This document shows positions 11,146-22,879 of a stretch of 64,000 bases of DNA, piece after piece. Numbering within the stretch: the first letter of the stretch is position 1; each line of letters starts with the position of its first letter. The notes beneath the pieces were generated by a model. It did not search any database. It was not told the DNA's origin and worked only from the letters and a program-made list of their open reading frames with translations. The position numbers and the translations under genes were made by a program. The DNA is from Massariosphaeria phaeospora. Lineage: Eukaryota; Ascomycota; Dothideomycetes; Pleosporales. The stretch spans positions 434,001 through 498,000 of the forward strand of contig JAADJZ010000008.1 in assembly GCA_011032825.1 (NCBI GenBank), read 5' to 3'.

Positions 11146-12418
11146 CTAGCTACGGGCATCCAGATCAGCTCGATACAAATCCACCACGTCGTCCCACTCC
11201 CATAGATCATCAAAGACTAGCCCACCTTCCACCACGTTCAACCAGTAACCAATATCGTCTCCATCCGCCATCTTGAGGTGCAGCTTCCACTGTCGTAGGT
11301 TGACCAGGTTAAAATGGACGCCATATGTGAAATCGTCCAACCTTTCTTCGTTTAAGCCGCACAGAAGAACCTCTTTCAGCACCATGTCCTCGCGCAAGAA
11401 CCGCAATAGCCTACAGACCTGGCCATCACCAGTGAATGTGACGCAGTGCAGCCCCAGTACTTGGAGCGTTTCTTTGCATGTTTTCAGCAATCTTTTCAGG
11501 TCTTTGAGCTGGGTATCGAGGTGGAATAGTTCGAGGCGCCGCAGAGTGTTTGGCGGCAGCGTCTGGCTCAGTTGCCGGAAGAAGGGGGCCGAGTTATCGG
11601 AGGTGCTGAATCCTAGGCTGAGATCCGTCAAGGTGGAAGCGCGTTGGAACAGATGGGCGAGAATGTGGATGGGCTCGATGTGTGTGTCTGTGAGAGGTTA
11701 GCTGCATGCTCGGAATAGCGGGTAATAGGCAACTCCTTGTACCCTCATCATCGTCGACCTCGATATTCAAGCGCAGCGTTTTCAGACTAGAAAGCTGGTG
11801 CATGAAGATGGCCAAGCTACCCAGCACTGAGACGTGCACCGGCACCATGGACCAATATTGCGTGGCGGAAATGGAAAGCGTTTCTAGGGCCGATACTTTG
11901 CATAGGGCCACCGTGAACGTAGTCTTTACTATCGTGGTGAAGATGCGCGAAAGGCTGGGCCGCGACCAGTTCTGCATGCCAATGTCATAGTGGTCAGGAG
12001 ACTCCACGTAAAGATGCTTCAGGTGCGGAAGGCGTGGGAGTGCGTGACCGAGAGAGTTGGCCCACGTTCCATTTAATAGCGTGGCCATGACTCCCTCGAG
12101 AGACAGCACGGCCGCGTCGGCAGATATGCCCAGCTGGTCGCAATTCCATAGGGCTTTTGTATTTACAGTAACTGCCTCCACGTGGCAGACAAACTGGCTG
12201 TGTGAGATACCATGGATTTTGTCTAGCGCAATGGCGTCAAGGCCTACGGTTACGTCGGCGAAGTACTTGCAGCCGAAAGAATGCGTGATCTTGTCGTTGA
12301 TTGCTTTGCATGTTTGGCGCAGCGCCTTGAAGGCCAGTTTTTCGTGCTTGGGCCGAGGTTCACATTCCACGATCAGTAACAGAAGTTCTGCAGGGAGGTC
12401 CGGTAGGTTGGGCGCCAT
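11146..12418 (-). CDS. F-box-like protein
   Basis: Exons on the minus strand are 12418-11743 and 11687-11146; the 55-nt intron (GTACAA...CTAAC...CAG) splits an aspartate codon. The 405-residue product begins MAPNLPDLPAELLLLIVE, an F-box-like start (a proline-leucine-rich helix that in known proteins binds Skp1), followed by a leucine-rich body with LRR-like segments such as LPRLPHLKHLYVE and LRRLELFHLDTQ. Such proteins usually act as substrate adaptors of SCF ubiquitin ligases; the target is unknown and the family is large and variable in filamentous fungi. An upstream in-frame TTG is not used as start because the first ATG places the F-box at the N-terminus. The gene converges on xanthine dehydrogenase with only 194 nt between the stops. 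Confidence 0.72.
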
Positions 12419-12951
12419 AGTATCGCGAGCGAGGCAAGCTAGAGAGTCCAGGTCAGTCAAAGGCCAGGTAGTAAGAGTTAAGACTTACCCGGCCGCCTGT
12501 ATTCGCACGGGTGCGGTGCGGCGAGGAAGAGAGAGAAAGGGCGAGGGACCGAGAGGAATATATAGAAAGAGCGTTTACAGCGCTAGTTGCTATCAAAGCT
12601 TAGGACCTAACTCTTAGCGTTTATTACCTCTAGGCAGCTACTATAGTGTAGTTTCAGTAAGACTATTCTGAGGTTGGAGCATCTCGCAGTAGGAAAGGAA
12701 AGTAGAAGAAGAGTTGAAGAGAGATCCAGATATAAAGTAGAATGTGCTTCAATTAATAAACTATAGTGGTGGTAGCTCGTAATGCCTCTCGTTAGGCCGC
12801 CCGCTAGTGAACTAATAATAATGCCAGGCCTCTACGCCTCTTGCATCATGAGGCTGTTTAGAGCAGATAACTTAGCACTACGAGCTAGAGCCTGCATGCT
12901 ATGTATATCTCTACTAGTACACTTTAAACCCCGAATATAGACCGTAGCATC

Positions 12952-12982
<31 letters not shown>

Positions 12983-13630
12983 CCCTCGCTGCTAATCCGC
13001 TATCCCCACCCACTCACACACCCTCCTCGCACTCTCCCAGCTCTGTCAGGCCATTCCCTACTAAACTAGGCAGCCCCACTCACACATAGCTTTGTAGAGA
13101 AATATATACATCTATATCCCGCCAATGCTGCCAAACCCCGTGAATTAACTGTCAGAAGGAAAGGAAAGAGGATCGCGGGAAAAGGCCCCCTGTCTCGATC
13201 GGCGGCAACTGGATCTACTAGCTAGGCTAGGACGATGGGGGCGGGGCCTTGTCTAGAACTTTGAATGAAGTTTGAACCTTGCTATACTGGGTGAGTGCTT
13301 CGCTGGGGGACGCAATATTCGCTATATCATAAGTACGAGGCCAAGTCTAGCAAGCCCACTAGTCACTTTCTCTCAAGCCTCCTCATCCTCGCCAGGCTCG
13401 TCAGCATAGCCAGATGACCAGCTACAGATCGGAAGCTCATCCAACGCCTCTTTGTCAAAGCGCTGAAGCACTCTCTCGCAGCCGGCGCAGACAGAGGAAC
13501 GTCAGGGCGGGCGGGCGACCTTGCGGCAAGCACTCTACTCAGAGTGTTATGACCTTACACGCGAGAAACCCCACAAGCTATACCACCAGTGCACGTAGCT
13601 CCATAGAATCTACAGTAAGTCCACACTTCA
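12419..13630. other. Gene-free, partly TA-rich region
   Basis: About 1.2 kb. The part 12590-13000 is rich in TA and CTAG-like words with no meaningful coding frame, which may be an old degenerate repeat. It contains a CAA microsatellite. Nothing else recognised. Confidence 0.4.
12951..12982 (+). repeat. (CAA)10 microsatellite
   Basis: Ten perfect CAA units plus CA. It is not inside any supported coding frame. Confidence 0.95.
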
Positions 13631-14863
13631 TCACAACCCCTTCCTCATCTGCGCAAGCACCGCCTTCCCAGCCCTACTCTCGTTCTCCCTCCCCAACTCT
13701 TCCGATATCCACCCCCCAACCCGCGCCAACATCTCCATATCCACACCCGTCCTCGCCCCCAAGCTATGAAAGCAATGCACCAAATCCTCCGTCGCGACGT
13801 TCCCCGTAGCGCCCGGACTATACGGACACCCGCCCAGCCCAGCCACAGCAGCGTCGAAAGTGCGGATACCGTGCTCGAGCGCCACAACCGCGTTAACCAG
13901 CGCTTGGCCGTACGTATCGTGGAAATGCATCGCGAGGTCGCTGTTCTCGACGCCGGCGGCCGACAGCGTCTTCAGCAGTTCGGCCGTCTTGGGCGCCGTG
14001 CCCGTGCCGGTTGTGTCGCCGATGGAGATTTCTTCGGCGCCCATTTCGAGGAGGCTGACGGCTAGGCGGGCTACTTTGTGGGGATCTACGTTGCCTTCGA
14101 AGGGACAGCCGAGCGCTACGGAGACGTAGGCTCGGACGGGTATGTCCAATTCCTTCGCACGCGCCATGATCGGTTCGAAGCGCTGGAGGGACTCTGCTAT
14201 CGAGCAGTTCGTGTTCTTTTGCGTGAACGTCTCGGTCGCTGCGGTAAATATGGATATTTCGATATTGGGCTTTGATGAGCCTCGTTCTTTATCCATGGCT
14301 TCCGCGCCTGAAGATGCGGAGGGCATAGCATTAGGATCCTGAGATGATGTATTCAGCGCTGGACCTCCATCTGTGCCTGGAGACGGCGGTGGCGTGGGAT
14401 ATCCGTCTTGTCCTAACGTGTTTCTCGATTGCCATGTGGAGAGAAAGTTGTCGAGCCCTCTGGCGTTCGGCAGGAGCCATTGGTACGTTATAGGACGTGG
14501 CGATCGCGGAGGAGTATCGAGGACATGTTCCAGAATCTCTGCAGAGCTTGCCATCTGCGAGCCAACCGTCAGCTTCAACTGCTATACTTAGGCCGCTGCT
14601 CTGACCTGCGGTACCCATTTGGGCGCAACGAACGACCCTGCCTCGATTGTTTGGAGCCCGGTCTGCGCCAGTCTTTCTATCAACTCTATCTTCGTTGCTA
14701 CAGGTATGCTCTTCTTCTCGTTCTGCAGCCCATCTCGCGGTCCAACTTCCACAATTCGGACGTGGTCGGTAGCGCGGCTAGAAGCGGCCGAGGCGAATGG
14801 CCTTCGTAGTGGGTGTCGTGCGGCAAGACGCGCGGATCGCAGACAGACGAACTTGGAGGACAT
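13631..14863 (-). CDS. Hydroxymethylglutaryl-CoA lyase, mitochondrial
   Basis: Exons on the minus strand are 14863-14606 and 14554-13631, with a 51-nt intron in phase 0; the product has 393 residues. It cleaves HMG-CoA to acetoacetate and acetyl-CoA, the last step of leucine breakdown, in mitochondria. The N-terminus, [19 protein letters not shown], is basic, Arg/Ser/Ala-rich and free of acidic residues, a typical targeting presequence. Family marks are [10 protein letters not shown] (near residue 50), HFHDTYG (metal-binding histidines, about 296-298) and the active-site loop [12 protein letters not shown] with Cys at about 329. Residues about 137-183 form a Pro/Ser-rich insertion absent from animal and bacterial enzymes. 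It lies upstream of and in line with ste11, separated by 0.8 kb. Confidence 0.93.
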
Positions 14864-15648
14864 ATTGTATCCAAGCAGAGATACGAGAATTGCCGGAAGG
14901 GAGAACTGCAAAAGAGTGGTATGGGTATAAGCTTCGCGTGGTTGTGCAGAAGCGTGGTTGCGGGGTTGGAGCGGTTGCGGGGATCGTTCACATGAGGCAG
15001 AGCTATGATCACCTAGTGGCTCGAGTACACGCGCCGAACAAGACGCCCGCGGGATGTTAGGGCTAGCTAACGTCACTGGATAGAAGAATAAGATAGCAGG
15101 ACCTGGACTATGACTACAATAGACATAACCGTTTATTCGTACTCAAGTTCAATATCCACAAAAGTCACGACGATTACAGCAAACAACCATAGACATCAAA
15201 AGTTTGTTCTGAAAATCCTAGCAGCTAGCTATACTATATCAACACAACAGCCCCTCGCCCTCCTATTCAACCTCGAGGCTTTCTTCACATACCTCCCGTT
15301 CCCGTACGCTAGCGCAACAAGAAAAACCCGCACTGCGGTCAAGGGAGGAGGAACAAGAAGTGAAGAGCTTCTGGAAAACTGGTATCGTACAATTACAGCC
15401 ATTTCCAAGAATGTAGATTTTGGAAAGTAGCCAACAAGGAGATGCAAAGAGAAACCGATTAGGAGTTCCGCCTGGGTGGTCACCGTGACCCTCTCTCCCA
15501 TATTTTTGGCCCCCTATTTCCCTTTCCACATGACCTCGCCATGCTGTATGTCGTTGTCATGCCGCATTGTAACCATTACCGGAGCCGTACACCGATGAGA
15601 CCAAGGAGATATATAACAGATAGATAAAGAGTAAGACTGGCGATTAGA
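14864..15648. other. Spacer between two minus-strand genes
   Basis: Holds the HMG-CoA lyase promoter and the 3' end of the kinase gene. No conserved coding frame or repeat seen. Confidence 0.5.
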
Positions 15649-18552
15649 TTACGCAGCTTGGTTGGCACAGAATGGTCTGGCTAGCAGTTCGTCCGCACTG
15701 GGTCGTCTTTCGTGGTCGATCAGGAACGTCTGTGCTAAGAATGAACGGGCATCATTGCCAGCGTTGTCTGGAATCGTGGGGCTGGCGTCAGGGCTGTTGC
15801 CAATCTTGAAAATGGCCTGCAACTGCGTGCAGTTCGGGTGCGGATGGCTGCCAGTGAACATCTCCACGATGAGACAGCCAAGTGACCAAATGTCAGCCTT
15901 GCGAGTATATGCTGTCTGACGGACGACTTCGGGGGCCATCCAGAAGACTGAGCCCTGGAGAGAGACACGTTGACCACCCTTCTTGCCGCCGCCAGAACCA
16001 CTGAGGAGTGTAGACGCTTCGACGCGTTTTGAGATTCCGAAATCCGAGATCTTGACCGAGCCCTTGTTATCAACAAGGATGTTCGCACCTTTGATATCCC
16101 GGTGAATGATGTCCCGGGAGTGAAGATATTGGAGACCAGTAAGGATTTGGCGGACGAAGTTCTGGATGAGAGATTCGCCCAAAGGTCCATAGTTCACTAA
16201 CATCGTAGCGACGGATCCACCGGGAACATATTCGAGGAAAATGTTGAGGTGGCTCTCGTCCGAGTTAGAGCCTAGGTACTGCACGATATTCTTATGCTTC
16301 AGGATTCGGAGGAGGCCGATCTCGTGCTTCAGCGCTTCAACCATGTTGGTTTTCCTTTGGGCGACCTGAGAGTTTCCAGAGGGCGATGGGACCTCAACCT
16401 GTTTGACAGCCATGAGCTCGCCGGTCACAGCGTGAAGCGCGAGGTAAACGCTGCCGAAGGAGCCCTGTCCGATGAGAGCTCCTTTCATGTACTTGACGTT
16501 GTCCCATGAGTCTTGTTCCAAGTACTCGGCGAGTTCGTCATCGTACTCTTCGCCATCTTCAGCAATGGCCTGCGAAAGGCGTTTGTTTAGGGAGTCGCCA
16601 TTTTCGGTATTGGTAGTGCTGCTACCAGTCAAGCTGCTGCCACCGTCGTCAAAGTATGACTGCAATGTGGTCTGTCCCTCAGGATCGGTCACCGCCAAGC
16701 TTTCCGCGACGCTCTCGCCGCCAAAAGAGACATATGACTTTCGGTTTGGCTCAAGAGGTGATTCTTCTTCTAGTGGTTCAAGGACCGACGAGGCGATGGA
16801 ATCACGGTAACCAGCTTGCGAGGGCAAGCCAAGTCTCATGACTGAAAGCGGTCGAAGAGGTCGGGCTTGGTTACCGCTTTGAAGCCAGTTGTCCGCGATG
16901 GAGGGCAAGGGAGGGGCGTCCTTGAGACTTGAAGCGACGCTGTAATTTGACGCCATTGACAAGCGGGATGCTGCCCGACTTAGGCGGCGAGACCTACGAA
17001 TAGACATGCGAATAGTTTTGTCGATCTCATCCTTCTCAACGTCGGGAAAGTAGGAAGTGAGGTCGGAGGTGATGAGCTCACTAGGGGGGCGAGCACCATA
17101 GAACTGCTTCAGCTTGCGAGCCCGTGCGGCATGTTTTTCCGCTGTTCTAGCGGGTCCCTCCAAGGTCTGAACCGTTGAGTTGATATGTCGTTCTCGTTCT
17201 AATGCCGAAGTGGGAGACAAAGGGTAGCTGACAGCAGCCAGCGATTCCCCCGTAATCTTCTCGATCTTGATCTGACTCCTGTTGCTCGTCGGCACAATGA
17301 TGTTCTGAGTTTGCTGTAGGGTTTGCTGTTGACATATATTGGCAGCCGTCTTGAGTTGCTCCTCCTCCGGCTCACCGGCATGTATCTTCCGCAGAATGAG
17401 CCTGCCTCTCTCGTGCCGACTGGCGTCCTTGCCATAATTACAAAGACGTACAAGCTCGACGTCACTTAAGCGGCGACACAAAGAGGGGTTAGGGTCTGAG
17501 CCGTCGAGAATATAGAAGCAGTAGTTCTTGACGTGTGATTCGATGAGTTGTCCCTTCTTCAGTGTTTTTAGCATGATGTCGTCTGCTGTCTTGCACCCTT
17601 CAATATTAACAACCGACGACCGACCGCCATCGTAGATGACGCGAATCAGAGCTTTTTCGAGAGGAAGAATGGCGCTGTTCGTGGCGCTGTCGATGCTTAT
17701 GTTGTTCCGAGTATGGTGGGCAAATCGGGCCGTTTGAGGGGTCTCAGTAGGTGTTGTGCGTTGCACTGGGGGAAATCGTGCATGTGTACTCGGGGCGGAA
17801 GCACTCGAATTGCTAAGAGGGTGGCCAGCGTAGGATCCAAACGTCTTTTTGCTGCCATCCTTGGGGCTACTCATGCCTCCATACTGTGCAGATCTAAGGC
17901 CCCGGTTCTCATGCTCCACAAGTGGAGAACTGGGTCGTGCTGGAGACTTGGCACCGAGCTGGAGTGAGGACGCGTAGTTCAGGTCGGAGCCTGTGATCTG
18001 CCTGGACATGCGCTTGTCTGACCGCGAGCTAGTCGGAATAGTACGAGTAGAGACGTAATTTCGAGGCGAGCCTGAAGATGGCGGTGTAAACGCTGCTTGG
18101 TCCAACGTGGCTAGGGACTGTCGATTTGACGTCCGTTTAGACGCCTTTTTGTACTCCTTGTTGCGAAGCTGCTTCGCCTGAGATCCGATGCGGACGCGGT
18201 CACCGACTCTCTTGATGCCCATGTCCTTGAGATGGGTCTGGTCCATCTCCATGAGATTCTCGCCATTGATGTGATTTTGCTTGAACAGCTCGACGTATTG
18301 CGCACAGTTGATGGACGCCAGCCAGTCGCCAACCTTGTCCTCCTCCCAGTGCCTTACTGCGTCTGGGGCATCGTACATGTCGGAGAAATCAGACTCGGTG
18401 GGGGAGGCGAACATGGAATGGTCGGCCCGCGTGGAGGAGGTGTGATTCCTGTAGCCGGACAGGCTCGAGCTGTATTGGCCGGTGGATTGTGAGGCTGATG
18501 CTCCGCCAAGGGAGGGTGCCGTATAGGGTGATTTCGAGGCTAGGAGTGCCAT
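15649..18552 (-). CDS. ste11: MAP kinase kinase kinase Ste11/SteC
   Basis: A single uninterrupted 967-codon frame. Domains in order: a SAM domain (about 66-129, WEEDKVGDWL to RIGSQAKQL), used for pairing with a Ste50-type adaptor; a Ras-associating domain (about 301-391, LIRVIYDGG onward); a long Ser-rich linker; and a C-terminal kinase domain (about 686-964). Kinase motifs are complete: GQGSFGSVY, AVK with Lys near 717, HRDIKGAN with Asp near 819, DFG near 837 and WMAPEVV. This is the MAPKKK of the pheromone and filamentation cascade (Ste11-Ste7-Fus3/Kss1), controlling fusion, sexual development and, in pathogens, infection structures. The ATG at 18552 is the first in the frame; upstream codons include only a GTG. 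The absence of introns in so long a gene stands out in this intron-rich window. Confidence 0.95.
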   Translation of the reverse strand: MALLASKSPYTAPSLGGASASQSTGQYSSSLSGYRNHTSSTRADHSMFASPTESDFSDMYDAPDAVRHWEEDKVGDWLASINCAQYVELFKQNHINGENLMEMDQTHLKDMGIKRVGDRVRIGSQAKQLRNKEYKKASKRTSNRQSLATLDQAAFTPPSSGSPRNYVSTRTIPTSSRSDKRMSRQITGSDLNYASSLQLGAKSPARPSSPLVEHENRGLRSAQYGGMSSPKDGSKKTFGSYAGHPLSNSSASAPSTHARFPPVQRTTPTETPQTARFAHHTRNNISIDSATNSAILPLEKALIRVIYDGGRSSVVNIEGCKTADDIMLKTLKKGQLIESHVKNYCFYILDGSDPNPSLCRRLSDVELVRLCNYGKDASRHERGRLILRKIHAGEPEEEQLKTAANICQQQTLQQTQNIIVPTSNRSQIKIEKITGESLAAVSYPLSPTSALERERHINSTVQTLEGPARTAEKHAARARKLKQFYGARPPSELITSDLTSYFPDVEKDEIDKTIRMSIRRSRRLSRAASRLSMASNYSVASSLKDAPPLPSIADNWLQSGNQARPLRPLSVMRLGLPSQAGYRDSIASSVLEPLEEESPLEPNRKSYVSFGGESVAESLAVTDPEGQTTLQSYFDDGGSSLTGSSTTNTENGDSLNKRLSQAIAEDGEEYDDELAEYLEQDSWDNVKYMKGALIGQGSFGSVYLALHAVTGELMAVKQVEVPSPSGNSQVAQRKTNMVEALKHEIGLLRILKHKNIVQYLGSNSDESHLNIFLEYVPGGSVATMLVNYGPLGESLIQNFVRQILTGLQYLHSRDIIHRDIKGANILVDNKGSVKISDFGISKRVEASTLLSGSGGGKKGGQRVSLQGSVFWMAPEVVRQTAYTRKADIWSLGCLIVEMFTGSHPHPNCTQLQAIFKIGNSPDASPTIPDNAGNDARSFLAQTFLIDHERRPSADELLARPFCANQAA

Positions 18553-18930
18553 TTCCAATAGCTCTATAGTGTGGGAGTAAAAGATACAATGATGCGCGAT
18601 GTTTTGGGCGATATGTTGCTGCACCCACTTCTTTATTACTTCTGGTTCAAATTCAGACGGTCACTGTCAGCGAGACATGGCCTGTAACGTTCGACTAAGA
18701 GACGATGCGAGGAAGAGAAAGTACTCGGGTACTTGGCGTTGGAATAGGACCGCGGTGTCCAGCGAGGTACAAGTGCGGACGTGGCACTGGAGGGGCTGCT
18801 TGTGTAGCGGACGTGTCGGTTTATTGAGCCACGGCTCTCGATGCGAGGTCAATAGTTGGAGGACGGGCCGTGGGGCTGCAGCAAGACGCGAGACCAACGT
18901 GACGGTGCGAAGGCAGCGGAATGGTCGGAA

Positions 18931-18953
18931 ATGGCGATGGCGATGGCGATGGG
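18931..18953 (+). repeat. ATGGCG short tandem repeat
   Basis: Nearly four hexamer units, non-coding. Confidence 0.8.
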
Positions 18954-19716
18954 TGAGGTCGGTGTCCGGGCCGAGGCGTGGGTGGTGGTGCCTTTGACGT
19001 GTCTGGCGGGCGGGATCCTTTATTACAACAAAGCAGCAGCAGCGAGGGTGCAGCGCCTGGGACAGCGGGCGGCAACGACGAGGCTTGGGGAGCGAGGAAA
19101 CACACTGCGGTCTCACAGTCGAAACAAAGATCACGAGGGGGAGTTGGGGGGAAGATGGCTCAGGAGCAGCGCGAGGTGGCTCGTCGCCGGTGTCTCACCG
19201 AAGCCGCCGGCAGCCAATGGGATGGCGCGGCGGCCCGGCCTCAGACGGTAGCGCGTTTCGAACAAGGCCGCGCAGGACATGTTGCGGCCCACGCCCCGAC
19301 GCGCATCAACGCGCCATCCTCTGCTGCGCTCGCAGACAGACGCACACGGACGCACCGCGATGGCGGCATAGAGAGCACCCCGTGCAATACATTGTTTATC
19401 AATCTGCGGGCGAGCATGGGACGAGCGCAACGTGAAGCCGTTGCGCAAGACGGGCCCAGGCAGAGGGATCCCAGGGTCCAGCCGGCTCGAAATAGCTGTC
19501 TCACGCCGTACCACACCGCGCTCTCCGCACGTCCAGCTTTCATGCGCTGACCAGAGTCACCTTGGGCCAGCTGAACATAGACTCAGCAGCATCAACACGG
19601 CAAGCTGCCCACCATCGACGGCCGCCGCGGCTAACGAGTCTGCCTGTGAACAGCCTGCCCTGCGCCAACTCTCACAGGACCTGTCTCATGCTGCTGGGGG
19701 AGGTCGACCAAGCCAC

Positions 19717-19740
19717 GCGCAGGCGCAGGCGCAGGCGCAG
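19717..19740 (+). repeat. GCGCAG short tandem repeat
   Basis: Four hexamer units in the ste11 to DUF7514 spacer. Confidence 0.85.
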
Positions 19741-20936
19741 TTAGCCGCCAACCACCTGGCACAATGTATTGCTGATGAAGATGCTAGGCCAAACAAACAA
19801 TCCTCTTGACAGTGTATAAGGTGCAGTTCTCACAGTAGATGGTTGACCTGTACGGAGTATCTAGCATATGCCTGGGTGCGTGCCGGAAACGACCTGTGGT
19901 GCCAGGGGGCTGCAACCACCGCAGAATTATATTGCGGTCTCCGTCCATGCATGGCATACGTGGTCCGTGGCCGCGCTCCTATTTCTCCGCTGGATCATTG
20001 TTTCTGTCTCCGCTCCTTGGCAGGAAGAGGCGATGACGGGCAGGAAAGGGACCGAAACAACCACAGATCGCGCAGCCCGCACGCATTCGCTGACTGTTTC
20101 TGAAAGGCTGCTCGTTGGAACAACGACATTGAAACAAAGCCGCCGCTACGGAATCGCGCCGGTGTGTGCCGTGTAAATAGTGGGTTCACGTCTTCGTGCT
20201 AACGGCTGTCACTACCTGCCAGCTGTAGACTGTTACGTCACAGCTCTCACCACACATCCGAGCGTGAACCCCAGTTCGCCGGCCCGAGAAGTGATGGAAG
20301 GGATGGGTGTACATGATCGAGCGCCGGTGAGCTGGGTCGGCTGGCTGCTCTCAATCTTAACAGCCTGCCATCTTCTTGGCGGCGGTTGACAATGACGACA
20401 CCCGTCTTCCAGGGCACCTCGAGGGCGTTCCACCGACGTGCGACCCAGCAGCTGCAAGTCGACGCCGGGAATCCTGCACGTGGAACTTTCCAGGGCAGTC
20501 GACCTCCATACCACACACATCTAGTCTGGCAGTCAAACTTCGCTGTCCTCTTGTTATTATCATCACTGCATCCTCCGCCTTCCCCTCTTCCTGCATCCTG
20601 CTCGCTGCTCCTCTGCCAGTCACCCTCCGCCCGTGCGACCACCTTCAGAAGACGCAAGGTGTCTGCTGTCACAAGGCTGGGGCGTGATAGCGACAGCCTC
20701 CCCACATTTGCAACATATATCTGACCCGCTCTGCACCCACTGCCGCGCTCCTAACCTTACGCACCTCCATCTACGCACTCTATCACCCAGCGCATCTGCA
20801 TGGCATAAGCGACAACTAATGCAGTCTGCCCTGCAGCAGTCGGACATCTGACATCCACTCAAGTTTCAACCATACCTTCAACCAAACAGCGTCATCTCGC
20901 CTGGCCTATAGTACTACCCGGCCGATAGACTCCACT

Positions 20937-22879
20937 ATGGCCGCCTACGACGGGTATCGCAACCCGCAAGACTACCCTTCGTCCTACAACAACACATACG
21001 ATTCCCGATCCTACCAGCCATCTTCATATCGAGACGAAACGGCCTTCAATGATGTGTCACGCCCAAGATCTCGCTCATCTTCCAACAATCGTTCCGATGG
21101 GCTGCGACAGCAGCCACTCAATACTGCGCTGAACAACGCCTTCGAACACTCCGACACGGCGCGAGCAGTGCATCCAGATGTTATCGCACAAATCACTGCC
21201 GAAGTGAAAAGGTCGCTGCTCAATGAGATCAAGTTGAACGGGGTTGGTGGTGCGATACCGCAGCCTCAGCCTACCCATGCGCCGCCGCCGCCGCACCCAC
21301 AGTCTCCCACCGACACGTCTGCGTCTTTCCCTACCCGAAACGTGTACACTCCGCCATCTCCCAGGCATCCAGACTACTCGAGCTATGGATCTGCTTCGCC
21401 TGATCCTTCGCCGCCTGACAGGCTGTATGACGGTACCGACGAAAAGCCAACACCCCGAGTGGAACGAAGTATCCCCATTGACATACCGCATGATAGTACG
21501 GCTAGATCAAGACCCGTTCCCGCCTCGAGGATGTCGCAAGACTTCAGTCCGATTGAGAAGATGTGGCAGCATCTGTTTGACGCGCAAGGCCAACCTACGC
21601 CTCGACTCGGACAATTCCTGCGAGGTCTTGCTGTACACTTGGTAAGTTTAGTAGCCAAGTGACGTACAAGTGTGGGAGCCTAACTTTCGCGACAGATAGA
21701 TGATTATGAACCAAAGGGAAGCCTGGTAATCACTCCAGCAAAGATGCTGAAGTTCTATGATGACGTCAAACTCCATGACGAGAACTATCCATGGCATAGT
21801 ATGTCCCCTCATTCGTGTTTATCAAATCCGCTAACCAACAATCAGTGTTGTTTGGCAAACCGTCTTCCACACTGTCGAAGATTTATCGTGAGATGCGATG
21901 CCAGCACCATCTAGTCCAAGAGAATCCTGCTGCGCCGCCTGAGATCCCTGCACTGACTCCGGACGGTTTCCAGGAGTGGATGACTGTCATGATCCTAGCG
22001 TATCCTGATGCTGAGTTCGAGCGCTTATCGAAGGCTGTTCTTGACATGCCTATTAGCAACGCTGACAACTCTCGCGAACGATTTCCCAAAGAACTCCCCC
22101 GCCGGTTGTTTCCATCCCAGGAAAACTTGCAAGCTCAACAGCGTTGTGCAGCAATTCTTTCTGCAGAGGGGGTTGGGCCACTTCGGAGAGCACCCACATT
22201 CCCACCACCGCCTCCTCCGCCCATGGACCAGAGTACTGGCTCAATACCAAATCTAGAACGCGAGCGTAGTCCATACGTGTCCCAGCCAGACTCAAGAGCG
22301 GTGTATTCTGATGATGAGTACGAAGAACCACTGTCTATACCTCTTGAACGGGAGCGGAAGCCGTACGCATCAGCGCCTGGGGGAGGAAAGGTGTACAACG
22401 ACCCCAGCTCAAGTATGCATTCTGAGTCGTCGGTCCATGATCAACGGAGACGTGCCCAGTCCACCACTAATCACAACCAATGGGCTCCCCCATCCGGTGT
22501 CGCTTCTCAGCCTCAACACCATCCTCGCACAGCCTCCAATGTTGCTGGCCGTCGGCCCCGAAGCCCGAGTTTCTCCAGCTATGGGACCAGGTCTGACCCG
22601 AGCGTGCGCGATATCCCCGGTAGCTACTACTCGTCGAATATGCACGACCCAGAAGAGGAGAACCGAAGATTCGCAAAAGACGCGGATTCGAAGAGAAGTG
22701 AATGGGCAAGGCGTCATGCCGAAGATGAATCAGGTGGAGCGCACCATCGGCGAAGCACCAATGCCACTGATAATCCTTATGATCCACAGCCTCGCTCAGC
22801 GTATGATAGCGACTACTACGGTGGAAGAGGCGGTACTAACGGCTACGACAGTAAGGGATATGAGCCTCGCCGCTACTGA
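20937..22879 (+). CDS. DUF7514-domain protein, disordered, function unknown
   Basis: Exons are 20937-21641, 21696-21798 and 21846-22879, with introns of 54 and 47 nt; 613 residues. The centre, encoded around the two introns (residues about 210-350), is the conserved part: FDAQGQPTPRLGQFLRGLA leads into IDDYEPKGSLVITPAKML and then GKPSSTLSKIYREM. I assign this to the fungal DUF7514 domain. The N-terminal third is rich in Tyr/Ser/Pro, and the C-terminal part is rich in Arg/Ser/Tyr with SYGTRSD-like and PRSAYDSDYYGG segments, so both are probably disordered. No catalytic residues, membrane spans or targeting signal are visible. Function is unknown. Confidence 0.85.

Larger units (their letters stand above)
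18553..20936. other. Large divergent intergenic region
   Basis: About 2.4 kb between the starts of ste11 (-) and the DUF7514 gene (+), the longest gene-free stretch here. It is GC-rich, with short simple repeats and pyrimidine-rich segments at 20530-20900. Long control regions or long leaders are plausible. The open frames within it overlap one another on both strands and show no domains. Confidence 0.5.

Noticed and set aside
13414..13809. Plus-strand 131-codon Ser/Pro-rich frame
   Set aside because: Its second half is the antisense of the HMG-CoA lyase C-terminus.
19085..19550. Overlapping frames on both strands in the ste11 spacer
   Set aside because: GC-rich non-coding DNA gives long frames by chance; none shows a domain or splice-compatible extension.
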